NCBI GenBank assembly: GCA_028066245.1
Contig: JALCBR010000024.1
Span: 1 to 51,517, forward strand
Length of the DNA: 51,517 bases
Reading direction: 5' to 3'
DNA from: Pirellulales bacterium
GTDB taxonomy: Bacteria; Planctomycetota; Planctomycetia; Pirellulales; S012-138
The notes beneath the pieces were generated by a model, which had not been told where the DNA came from, did not search any database, and was given only the letters and a program-made list of their open reading frames with translations. Each line of letters opens with the position of its first letter. The first letter of the stretch is position 1. Below, piece after piece: positions 36,519 through 44,749 of the stretch. A program made the position numbers and the translations under genes.

Positions 36519-36800
36519 TCACTCCACTTGCACGCCTTTCCAGAACGCCACGCGGCCTGCAATATTGGCCGCCTCCGGCTTCGGCTCGGCGTAGTACCAA
36601 GCGCAGTCGTCATTCGTCTGGTCGTCAATCTGGACGGAATAGTAGTTCGCCGTGCCTTTCCAGCCGCAGACGCTGGTCGTCTCACTGGGTTGGAAATGTT
36701 CCTTGTTCAACGAGTCCGGCGGAAAGTAGTGATTACCATCGACAATCACGGTGTCTTCGCTCTCCGCAAGCACGGTTCCATTCCACGTTGCCTTGGGCAT
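36519..36800 (-). CDS. DUF427-family protein
   Basis: The 93-residue protein is a complete DUF427 domain. It opens with MPKATWNGTVLAESEDTVIVDGNHYFPPDSL and contains the family signature TSVCGWKGTANYYSV and CAWYYAEPKPEAANIAGRVAFWKGVQVE. Members are small cytoplasmic beta proteins of unknown activity. The single Cys near CGWKG is conserved in the family as I remember it. The gene stands alone. Confidence 0.92.
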   Translation of the reverse strand: MPKATWNGTVLAESEDTVIVDGNHYFPPDSLNKEHFQPSETTSVCGWKGTANYYSVQIDDQTNDDCAWYYAEPKPEAANIAGRVAFWKGVQVE

Positions 36801-37432
36801 GACAGGCTCCTGTGTGAGGGATCTCTCGTTGGTGGTGCTCCCATCAGAGGAATCATAGGCACGGCTGTCAACCGGTTGCTCGAATCACAAGTGTCGCATG
36901 TCCTGCGTTAGAATAACGCTGATGAATTGGTTTGACGTTCCAGATTCTCGGCGGTTTCGGTCGCCGCGCCGTTCACCAGCACGGGCATGAATGACCGATG
37001 GCGCGAGAAGAGTGTTAGGGCGTGTTGATGGCGCCTTAGACGGTGCACGCAAGTGGAGTTAGCGCGCGCCGTCACGGAGCATTTTTCCGCAGGACTCGCG
37101 GCTAACTGCCACCTTAGGGGGGTGGGAAATCTGTTGATCAAAGCTAATCCGTTTGTCAAGATTATGGCAAAGTCCAAGATCGCTGAGAGACTCACATGCG
37201 GATCCTGGGGCTGCCAAATTCGTCATTCCTTTCGGAGTCAACCGTGCGGGCGTGCTGTGCGATGGTTTGCACAGAACGCCACGGTGTGAGTTGCGCCTGA
37301 TTTGGACGCTAGCTTTTCGTTGAGTGACGCCTGCAATTCTGAGCATGGCACCCGCGTCAAATCAATTGCCGCAACAGATACCCACCTGCAAGACTCATCT
37401 CTTCGCCACACATCTCGAATTGGGAAATCTCT
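36801..37432. other. Gene-free region upstream of the Gly/Asp-repeat lipoprotein
   Basis: About 630 bases with divergent genes on both sides. Several short overlapping frames occur on both strands but none shows a domain or signal. No hairpin or tandem repeat was recognised. Confidence 0.3.
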
Positions 37433-39889
37433 ATGTCCCGAAGAACACTCTGCCTGGCCTCTTGGTCGACGATGGCCTGCTTGAGTTTCGCGCTGACTGG
37501 TTGCTCCAACGACGAACCTGAACCGGCACAGCAACCGGTCAATGTCGCTCGAAGTCAGCCTCAGCGGCGACCGAACATCTTAACCAACAAAGACGCCGAC
37601 AAGCCGGCTGAGACCACACCCGAGGTCATTGATCCTGAGGCGGGGTATCCGGCCGAATTAGCGGAATGGTCTGACGATGATTTCCGCAAAGCTCGAGAGA
37701 TTAACCACAGCCGTTTAGTAATGGCCATCAATGAGCGGGCGGATGGTTCTGAGGATGATGCAGACGATGCCAAGTTCTGGATGGAACTCCTGGCCATCGA
37801 GCCGCCATCGCAGGGTCGTGCGCCAGCCTTCGCCAATCAATCTGATCCCAGAGGTCCTTCGGCTGGCGGCCGCTCAAGCATCTCGAGCGGCGATGTCAGG
37901 GGACAGCGGGATACCATGGGTGACGGGCTCGGCGATTTTGGCGAACAGTCCGGTGGCGTTGCCCGAGGGGATGGTATCGCTCAAGGCGATATGGACCTGG
38001 GGGACATGGATCGAGGCGACATGGACCTGGATGATATGGATCGAGGAGGCGGGGAACTTATGGAACCGGGCAGAGGCCCGGGGCGAACAGGCTCACGCGG
38101 AGAATCCACCGCGGAATCCACAATGGGCAAAGGAAGCGCGCAAGAGATCGTCAAAACGCTGATTGACGTGTCGATCAACAACTCAACGGACTTGTCTTTG
38201 GAGACACTGACTGGAGTCATGTCAGGCAAAGTGTCTAACGGAACCGCAGACGGCGTCATGGTCGGCTTCGTGCTGGATTCCCTCCAGGAATCGTCTCGCG
38301 ATGAGCATCAGCAACTCATCTTGGAAGCGCTCCTACAACCTGGCAAGTTCCGCAACGGCTCTGGCGATGACGATAGTGTTACAGCGTTGGATCTGCAGAA
38401 GGAAGCGTTTGCCAAATTGGAAGGCGCCAAGCTCTCTGCCCTAAAGAACACCCTGGCAGAACGAGTCGGCGATGCAAACCCGGCCAATGCCGCACAACCC
38501 ATTATCGAATATCTGCTCAAGGACGATTTTGACAACCTGGAAGCCCAGGTGACGCTCTACCAGAGCGGAGCCATCACGAACAAAGATTTGCGAGCCGAAT
38601 TGCGCGACCTGTTGGCTTCATACAGCAAGTCAGCGTTTAACCGCTTGATGGGACTGACAGCTGCCCCAGTCATGGAAAACGCCACAAACAGCGGCGCCGG
38701 GCAAGGTAACAACGACGCTGATCTTCGTGGAGACGTGCGTGGCGGCTTTGGGGGTGATTTTGATGGTGGGGACGTCCGCGGTGGGTTTGGCGGCGATTTC
38801 GATGGTGGTGACGTACGTGGCGGGTTTGGTGGTGATGTCAGAGGTGGTTTTGATGGTGGAGAAATGGGTGAGGGGGGGCGCCCGATCGGCGGCCGCGGAA
38901 CTGGAAACAACACCAACAACACACCCCGCCGCGGAAACCTCGGTTTAAGAGCCATCCCCCTTTCCGATCAACAAGTCCAGGACGTGGCCGGGCTGTTGTG
39001 GACCAAAGAGTTTGAAGCAACCGTATTGGCCGAACTCGAGACTGCAAACTCCATGGAGGACGTCGGTGACGGGCTGAAACTCGCTGGCGTGTTGCCCATG
39101 CATGCGGTTCGTAGGCGTCTGGCAAAGATGGTCGAGGACAACTGGCAAAACGGCGTGGAAAACCTGGCCCAACTGGGCATCTTCAGTGGCATTCTGCATG
39201 ACCCAGGCATGCTGCTTGTCAGCAAAACTGCGCCCACGAATTTCCCGCTTCGGTTTAACCCCAACAGAACGCCACCTGGTGCTTCAAGTCTGCGGGCCAA
39301 ATGGGATGAAAATAAGCTCAAGTTCGATTGGTTCACAGAAATCTATAACCAAGTCGAAACGCAAACCCAACTGTACCGCGATGCTCCTGGTTTCAGCAAC
39401 TCGCTTGGGAGTTCCGTCTCCCACGTGCGCTTGCACCGTGGAGCTGACAAGGACGTTGAAGCCGTGTTTGAAAGCAGTTGGCCTGATGACGTCTCCCGAC
39501 AGACCGGCGGAGCAGAGCTGGATCCGCTCAAAGTTCAATACATTCGCATCCGTACTCTAGAGCCAATCGCCCGTGTCAGGGGGCATTATGCCAATGCGCT
39601 TCGCAAAGGGCAAAACTATCCGCTGGCGCAACCTGGCGGCGCATGGCTGACCCACACCGAAACCGACCTGGAGAAGGGCGTATCCCGTTCAATCGATGTC
39701 TTCGTCAAGCCAGGGGGCTCTGTGGGAGGCGGACGAAACGTCGGCAGTGGTGACTTTGGAGGTGGCGACTTCGGAGGTGATTTTGGCGGCGGAAGGGGCG
39801 GAGGCCGTCGGGGGCCAGGACGCGGCCAAGTCGGCGGCGGCGTAATCGTTGAGATCCTCGTGATCGAGACGCCAGCAATCTCCGGCTAG
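37433..39889 (+). CDS. Lipoprotein with Gly/Asp-rich repeats
   Basis: The 818-residue protein has a lipoprotein signal: LSFALTGC with the lipidated Cys at residue 24. After an acidic region come GDMD repeats (about residues 185-207), a helical region, and 13-residue repeats of consensus GDVRGGFGGDFDG at about residues 433-476. Another Gly-rich tail (GDFGGGDFGGDFGGGRGGG) lies near the C-terminus. The folded segments (about 235-420 and 485-760) match no family I know. It is probably attached to the outer or inner membrane facing the periplasm. A strong terminator follows directly. Confidence 0.75.
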   Translation: MSRRTLCLASWSTMACLSFALTGCSNDEPEPAQQPVNVARSQPQRRPNILTNKDADKPAETTPEVIDPEAGYPAELAEWSDDDFRKAREINHSRLVMAINERADGSEDDADDAKFWMELLAIEPPSQGRAPAFANQSDPRGPSAGGRSSISSGDVRGQRDTMGDGLGDFGEQSGGVARGDGIAQGDMDLGDMDRGDMDLDDMDRGGGELMEPGRGPGRTGSRGESTAESTMGKGSAQEIVKTLIDVSINNSTDLSLETLTGVMSGKVSNGTADGVMVGFVLDSLQESSRDEHQQLILEALLQPGKFRNGSGDDDSVTALDLQKEAFAKLEGAKLSALKNTLAERVGDANPANAAQPIIEYLLKDDFDNLEAQVTLYQSGAITNKDLRAELRDLLASYSKSAFNRLMGLTAAPVMENATNSGAGQGNNDADLRGDVRGGFGGDFDGGDVRGGFGGDFDGGDVRGGFGGDVRGGFDGGEMGEGGRPIGGRGTGNNTNNTPRRGNLGLRAIPLSDQQVQDVAGLLWTKEFEATVLAELETANSMEDVGDGLKLAGVLPMHAVRRRLAKMVEDNWQNGVENLAQLGIFSGILHDPGMLLVSKTAPTNFPLRFNPNRTPPGASSLRAKWDENKLKFDWFTEIYNQVETQTQLYRDAPGFSNSLGSSVSHVRLHRGADKDVEAVFESSWPDDVSRQTGGAELDPLKVQYIRIRTLEPIARVRGHYANALRKGQNYPLAQPGGAWLTHTETDLEKGVSRSIDVFVKPGGSVGGGRNVGSGDFGGGDFGGDFGGGRGGGRRGPGRGQVGGGVIVEILVIETPAISG
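37985..38047 (+). repeat. Short GDMD-coding tandem repeat
   Basis: Four degenerate copies of a 15-base unit encode GDMDL/GDMDR/GDMDL/DDMDR inside the lipoprotein gene. Frame is kept. The alternating acidic and hydrophobic residues could form a metal-binding or disordered linker. Confidence 0.75.
38729..38860 (+). repeat. 39-base tandem repeat coding GDVRGGFGGDFDG
   Basis: Two full 39-base units (38729-38767 and 38768-38806) are followed by a partial and a variant unit up to 38860. The copies differ at synonymous positions but keep the protein repeat, which suggests selection on the peptide. Confidence 0.85.
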
Positions 39890-39908
39890 CCAAACCGAGT
39901 TCAATCTG

Positions 39909-39951
39909 CAAAAAACAGCGGAGGCAATTTCTGCTTCCGCTGTTTTTTGCG
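39909..39951. terminator. Strong rho-independent terminator after the lipoprotein gene
   Basis: A stem of about 19 pairs (one G-T) begins GCAAAAAACAGCGGA and closes with TCCGCTGTTTTTTGC around a 5-base loop. The A-run on one arm and T-run on the other make it work in both directions. It lies 20 bases after the lipoprotein stop and 42 bases before larC. Confidence 0.9.
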
Positions 39952-39992
39952 CGCTGCTCACAGACCAATACCCAACAAACCTAGGTGCCTAC

Positions 39993-41195
39993 GTGCGAAT
40001 CGCTTATTTGGATTGCTTGAGCGGAATCTCCGGTGACATGACTCTCGCCGCGTTGGTGGATGCCGGCATCCCCTTGACCGATGTCCAGGCAGCTATTGAC
40101 TCGCTGCAGCTGCCCAGTTGCAGGTTGCAAGCCACAACAGTCAAAAAACACGGCTTCCGTGCGACAAAGATCAACGTCCTGCACGAGCCAGAACACGCCC
40201 ATCGCCATCTCTCTCACATCACTAAAATGATTGACGAGAGCCAGCTTTCGGCGAGGCAACAGGAACTGGCAAAGAAAATCTTCACGCGATTGGGCGAAGC
40301 GGAAGCCAAAGTTCACGGAACGACGCTGGAGAAGGTTCACTTTCATGAAGTGGGCGCGGTCGATTCCATCGCGGATATTGTGGGCGCTGCGGTTGCCTGG
40401 GATCTGTTGGGTGTTGATCGGATCGTGGCTTCGCCCATTCCCACCGGCTGTGGAGAAATCAAAATCGCGCATGGGAAGGTTTCCGTGCCTGCGCCGGCAA
40501 CCGCTGAATTACTGCGCGGCATTCCTATGGCTGCTTCAGACATTCCTTACGAACTCACGACGCCCACCGGGGCAGCCATCCTGGCGGCACTGGTTGAAGA
40601 GTTTGGGCCTTGTCCTGCGATGACCGTTCAGCAATTGGGCTACGGCGCCGGATCACGAGATTTGGAACAACAGGCCAACATCTTGCGTTTGTTTGTCGGA
40701 GAAAGCTCAGAGTCCGCAAGTTCCTCGACGGAGCAAAACATAGCGACGGATCAAGTGCTGAAACTGGAAACCAACTTGGACGATGTGCCTGGCGAAGTGA
40801 TTGGCTACGCCACGGAACGCCTGTTGGCTGCCGGGGCGTTGGATGTCTACTCCACATCAATCCAAATGAAAAAACAGCGTCCCGGCGTCATGCTCTCCGT
40901 GCTGACCTCGACGGATCTTGCATCTTCACTGGAACAAATCTTGTTTGAAGAGACTGGCACACTGGGCGTTCGCCGCGTTCTTCTCTCAAGACAGAGGCAA
41001 CTCCGCGAGCAAACAAACGTCACGACATCTTGGGGCGAAGTCAGCGGCAAGGTCGCCTGGTTTGGCAGCGCTTCCCCACGATTCTCGCCTGAGTACGAAA
41101 GCTGCGCAAAGCTCGCGCGCGAGCATGGTGTCGCATTGCGCGATATCTATCAGTCAGCACGCCACGCGTTCGCGGAGTCAAAAAGCGAGAGCTGA
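39993..41195 (+). CDS. larC: Nickel pincer cofactor biosynthesis protein LarC
   Basis: The 400-residue protein is a single uninterrupted LarC, not split by a frameshift as in Lactiplantibacillus. It opens with RIAYLDCLSGISGDMTLAALVDAG, has a His-rich segment (HEPEHAHRHLSHI), the signature EKVHFHEVGAVDSIADIVG, and a C-terminal half with LETNLDDVPGEVIGYATERLL and KKQRPGVMLSVL. LarC inserts nickel, using CTP, into the pyridinium dithiocarboxylate precursor to complete the NPN cofactor of lactate racemase and other isomerases. The start is the GTG at 39993. larB, larE and a lactate-racemase-type target are not in the window. Confidence 0.93.
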   Translation: MRIAYLDCLSGISGDMTLAALVDAGIPLTDVQAAIDSLQLPSCRLQATTVKKHGFRATKINVLHEPEHAHRHLSHITKMIDESQLSARQQELAKKIFTRLGEAEAKVHGTTLEKVHFHEVGAVDSIADIVGAAVAWDLLGVDRIVASPIPTGCGEIKIAHGKVSVPAPATAELLRGIPMAASDIPYELTTPTGAAILAALVEEFGPCPAMTVQQLGYGAGSRDLEQQANILRLFVGESSESASSSTEQNIATDQVLKLETNLDDVPGEVIGYATERLLAAGALDVYSTSIQMKKQRPGVMLSVLTSTDLASSLEQILFEETGTLGVRRVLLSRQRQLREQTNVTTSWGEVSGKVAWFGSASPRFSPEYESCAKLAREHGVALRDIYQSARHAFAESKSES

Positions 41196-41480
41196 TAACG
41201 CTCGCTTTGACGAACCTGCCATTCTTCGGATGAGCTGGTTACAGCACTGCTGGCGCTGCGCGCCGCCTGATCAAGTGGCGATTGATATCGACAGGGTTAT
41301 TGAGTTTCGTCAGATTTCGGCCTTCGTCCACTCGCTATCAGCTCGTTGAAGTCTCATCGAGCAGTGAAAATCCCGGGATGGAATCCTGAATCGGCTGCGA
41401 AAAAGTGTCGCGGTGCGAGATCCACTCCTCCACTTGGCGCGGGTTGGAACGCCACGGAGGCGTCTTCAACAGGCGGCAAT

Positions 41481-41846
41481 GTGTTGACAGAGGCTGCTTC
41501 CCTGATGCCAGAACTTACCGACATGCTGCGGCTGGGAGGAATCCTGCTGATTGTGTTCTTTCTGTTCAGGATGCAAACGCGGAGGAATCGCAACACGCGC
41601 AGTACAGATGCCACCGAGTTCAAACAAGGGTCCGAAGCTGCTCGCCACAAAACCGCTCACGTGGATCTTCGAGCTGGCAACTTGCTGGAACTGGAAATGC
41701 AAGCTGCTTCGCGAGATGCCATTGCTGAAGTGCAAACCCAGGCAGCCATTTTGCAGCGCTTGATTGTGGATGCCAATCTTGCTGCCCAACGGTTGGAAAC
41801 AGCTATGAAAGATGCGAAGTCAGCAGAGAAAAGCTCAGTGTTGTGA
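41481..41846 (+). CDS. Small membrane-anchored coiled-coil protein
   Basis: The frame is open from 41346; I place the start at the GTG at 41481, which has AGGCGG four bases upstream, giving 121 residues. The ATG at 41505 is the other option. One transmembrane segment (LRLGGILLIVFFLFRMQ) is followed by a basic stop-transfer stretch and then a probable coiled coil (NLLELEMQAASRDAIAEVQTQAAILQRL). It resembles no named family. It precedes the 480-residue coiled-coil gene by about 150 bases on the same strand, so the two might act together. Confidence 0.55.
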   Translation: MLTEAASLMPELTDMLRLGGILLIVFFLFRMQTRRNRNTRSTDATEFKQGSEAARHKTAHVDLRAGNLLELEMQAASRDAIAEVQTQAAILQRLIVDANLAAQRLETAMKDAKSAEKSSVL

Positions 41847-41993
41847 TTGAGTCGACAGCCATGGATAAAAGAAGTGACGGATTGGTTTTGTGAGTTGCAC
41901 TACCTGATTTTCCTGTCCCCAAGGGATAGTCTTCGGTAAGATTGTGAGGGATCAGGGGTCCCTTCATTGAGAGCACGAATGGGAGGGGACGTT

Positions 41994-43436
41994 ATGTCGT
42001 CATCATATGATTCCGCCCACGCGAATCAGCCAGCGAGCTTGCCACAGACCAAGCAACCCGGTTTCTCGCAAGGAAATCGTGCGAACGGTGTTGTTTCCGC
42101 AGGGCAGATGCCGCTGGATGATATCGATCAAGCTTCCGGTTTTCACTCGACGCTGCGATACCGGATGCGGTTCACCAAGGCGGTGCGCAACATCTGCGAT
42201 TTGGTGAATGAGGACACCAACGACCAAGATACCGGGATGTCCCTGCATCTCAAGTTCCCCAGCGATGCCGAGTTGGCCGTGACGGGTTCGCTGCGGCTTC
42301 CCATTTACGTTGTCAACCAACGCCGTGAATCTTTCAAGGCGATGGAATTTCACCGCCGCGCCTCTGGGCAATACCATCTCCGCTTGGAGACACGTGACGC
42401 AGGGGCACTGGTGTTTGATTTCCGTTCCACCAATGACCGTTCTGTGGTGCGGGAACTCGGCTATCCGCTCGCGGCATTTCGCAACGACATCGATTTTGAG
42501 AGCGGAATCACACTTGGCTCACTCAAAACGTCACGCACGTTGCAACGGTTGCTGGAAATCGCGTCGGTCAACTTCGTCGAGAGCACATCGCTCTCTTTGG
42601 ATGAAGTGAGCATGAAACGCTTTCTATCCGTCTCTGAAGAAATTCTTCCTCTGGAGGAAGAGATCGAACAGATGGAGGCCGAAGTCCAGATTCTCGAGGA
42701 AGACATTCGTAAGCGAACCGCCCGTGGCCGAAAGATGGAGTCTGATGTTTCCAAGTCATTTGGTGCCAAAGGGAGCTTGCAGCGCGGTGTCGGCAAGTTA
42801 CTGGGACGCAAGTTCCGAGACGACTTGGCCGCCCGAACGCACGCTTTGAAGAAGTCGCAGGAAGAACTCGCGTCGTGTCGCGGGGAACATTTCTATCTTA
42901 AATCGGAGATGGATTCTAAACGGCAAGAATACGCTGAATTGGCCGACGAGTGCGAGCGCTTGCGTGACTCATTTCGCCGGGCCTACAGTAACTTCCTACA
43001 GGGGACCGTCTTCCGCTTTGTGAAGACGGATGCTTCGCGCGAACAAGAGGAATTTGCCAAACACACAGTGTTAGCTGAGTACAGTCGGATTGATATGCCG
43101 CACTTCGACGAGCTGGCACAGCTCGAATTGGTTCGCCAATACCTGGTGATGGACAACAAGATCTTTCTGCAGCGGCGGGATGAAACCCTAGACCTCACCC
43201 GTAAGGGCGATTGGGAAATGTTCGTCAACTACAACGGGGAAGGCGACAAGTACTACATCTCCAACCATCTCGTCTGTGACTTGATCGATGAGTTCTTGGA
43301 CATTGACCGCATCGAAGAGATGCGGTTCAAGATCGGACATGACGCCTGCAAGAGCGTCAGCGGCAACGTGGAAGAGCGCGTGTTCCGCTTCGCTCCCGAG
43401 GTTTCTTCAGCCGTGGAGATCTTGAGCGACAGCTAA
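41994..43436 (+). CDS. Cytoplasmic coiled-coil protein of unknown function
   Basis: GGAGGGGA lies just upstream of the ATG at 41994, which fixes the start and gives 480 residues. The first 60 residues are disordered. Residues about 85-200 look like a beta-rich globular domain (LHLKFPSDAELAVTGSLRLPIYVV, QYHLRLETRDAGALVFDF). A long coiled coil (LPLEEEIEQMEAEVQILEEDI, then a basic break and LKKSQEELASC) fills about 215-330. The C-terminal part is alpha/beta with WEMFVNYNGEGDKYYISNH. No signal peptide or known catalytic motif is present, so it is probably a cytoplasmic structural or scaffold protein. Confidence 0.7.
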   Translation: MSSSYDSAHANQPASLPQTKQPGFSQGNRANGVVSAGQMPLDDIDQASGFHSTLRYRMRFTKAVRNICDLVNEDTNDQDTGMSLHLKFPSDAELAVTGSLRLPIYVVNQRRESFKAMEFHRRASGQYHLRLETRDAGALVFDFRSTNDRSVVRELGYPLAAFRNDIDFESGITLGSLKTSRTLQRLLEIASVNFVESTSLSLDEVSMKRFLSVSEEILPLEEEIEQMEAEVQILEEDIRKRTARGRKMESDVSKSFGAKGSLQRGVGKLLGRKFRDDLAARTHALKKSQEELASCRGEHFYLKSEMDSKRQEYAELADECERLRDSFRRAYSNFLQGTVFRFVKTDASREQEEFAKHTVLAEYSRIDMPHFDELAQLELVRQYLVMDNKIFLQRRDETLDLTRKGDWEMFVNYNGEGDKYYISNHLVCDLIDEFLDIDRIEEMRFKIGHDACKSVSGNVEERVFRFAPEVSSAVEILSDS

Positions 43437-43519
43437 GAATGATTCAAGAGTCGTTTGGTCCGACAGCGGAGCCGACAGTGAACCCGTCACCGCTGACGCT
43501 CTTCACCTGTCTCTATCGG

Positions 43520-44263
43520 CTACCAAACCGTCGCACGTCGGGCATTGCCGCTTTTGATATGGCCATAGTGCGTGCGTTGTGAGTCGGAGAGCAACTCTTT
43601 TTCAACCCGTTTCTCTAGCTTGATGAACGCGCCCGACAGTCGGTCTATCCTTTCAGGAAACTCCTGCACCGCGTCTGATGCCCAATCGCGAACTTGCTGC
43701 TGCTCGTCCGATGAGAGTTCCAATGGTTCCGTTAGCTTCAGCAGCTTGAGAGAGATCAAATAGGCATGCCAGCGATCAACAGCGGAAGGAGACATTGCAG
43801 TGACAATGGCGTTCTGGTGAGCCAGAAGCTTTGTACGTCGTTCCAAGAGCGCCGGTCGTAGCTGGATCTCATAACTTCGCATCCGCTTGGTATTCCCTTC
43901 TGCGGTTGCATCATCAAGTCGCTTCTGGGCTTTCATCACTCCATCCAATCGCTTGGCAGCCCACTCGGCATCGTCTTTGGCGCGGGCGTCAAAGATCTTG
44001 CTGATGGCTTCTGAGTCGGCCTCATCAAACTGCATGATGGCGTCCATTTCCGCAAAAGTGAACTCCGGGTCCAGCAAAGGGTCTTGAAATTCGATCGGCG
44101 TTACCTTGGGCGGCGACTCACTACAGCCTGATGCGGCTACGAGGATGACATATGCTGCCAGCGCCAAAATTGGAAAGCGAGTAGAGATCACAGGATGGGT
44201 GGAGTTGAGATCGATTGAATTTCCCCGGCTTTGGCCAAGGTGCAGGTTCAAAAACTGCCGCAT
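43520..44263 (-). CDS. Lipoprotein with helical domain, unknown function
   Basis: The frame encodes up to 247 residues. A lipoprotein signal appears at FPILALAAYVILVAASGCSE, with a lipobox ASGC at about residue 47; a later start would give a more usual signal length, but no ATG lies between. The mature part is almost entirely helical and charged (DEADSEAISKIFDARAKDDAEW, RLSGAFIKLEKRVEKELLSD). It looks like a small helical-bundle lipoprotein; no family is recognised. It converges on the coiled-coil gene, with about 80 bases between the stops. Confidence 0.65.
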   Translation of the reverse strand: MRQFLNLHLGQSRGNSIDLNSTHPVISTRFPILALAAYVILVAASGCSESPPKVTPIEFQDPLLDPEFTFAEMDAIMQFDEADSEAISKIFDARAKDDAEWAAKRLDGVMKAQKRLDDATAEGNTKRMRSYEIQLRPALLERRTKLLAHQNAIVTAMSPSAVDRWHAYLISLKLLKLTEPLELSSDEQQQVRDWASDAVQEFPERIDRLSGAFIKLEKRVEKELLSDSQRTHYGHIKSGNARRATVW

Positions 44264-44749
44264 GAAAAATTAGAACGACCGTAGCCAGATTACATACAAA
44301 GCCGTCCGCGCGGCGGACGCGTACCTCAATTATATACGACGCAATCTGACAGTAGGTTGCCCAGGAATGTCCCGTGTTTGCGGACGCCACCGCGCAGGAG
44401 GAGAAAAGCCGAAGGCTTGCCCTCAGGCCGGAGGTGACAGCCATCATCGGGCAAGCCTTCTGAGCACAGCGGCCTAAGTTGATGCCCAACAGGTCGATAG
44501 CATCTCCTGCCGGGTGTTCGCATTGTAAAGATACGCCGAACGGGATCAATCAAGGGGTTAGATTATTTGGGAGAATTGCAATGATCTCGCATTCGATCGG
44601 CGTTCGTTAAGTTTTGTTCACCTGTAAACTCTGATGCTCTTTCATGAACGATGGGGATTGCCACTTGTCTCCTTCCCTCAAGAACACGATGGTATTTGGT
44701 AATAACCGCCCTGGAGGACACTGCGGCTGTAAGCCGCGAAGTCGTTCAA
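44264..44749. other. Intergenic region with two palindromes upstream of the BRCT-MerR-TPR gene
   Basis: No gene is seen in these 486 bases. A perfect GTCCGC/GCGGAC repeat around 3 bases lies at 44304-44318. A perfect 12-bp inverted repeat, GAAGGCTTGCCC at 44411-44422 and its complement at 44449-44460, encloses 26 bases. The second could be a structured RNA or the remnant of a small mobile repeat. I could not match it to RNase P, tmRNA, SRP or 6S RNA. Confidence 0.45.
44411..44460. repeat. 12-bp inverted repeat with 26-base loop
   Basis: The arms GAAGGCTTGCCC and GGGCAAGCCTTC pair perfectly and are GC-rich. The loop contains GGCCGG and AGCC, which could pair further. It lies about 150 bases beyond the 5' end of the lipoprotein gene and 290 bases upstream of the BRCT-MerR-TPR gene, so it is not a plain terminator of either. 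Function is unknown. Confidence 0.7.

Noticed and set aside
38729-38860. CRISPR-like repeat array
   Set aside because: The repeats are in frame inside a coding region, directly adjacent and without spacers.
44280-44560. RNase P, tmRNA, SRP or 6S RNA
   Set aside because: None of the conserved core sequences of these RNAs could be recognised on either strand.
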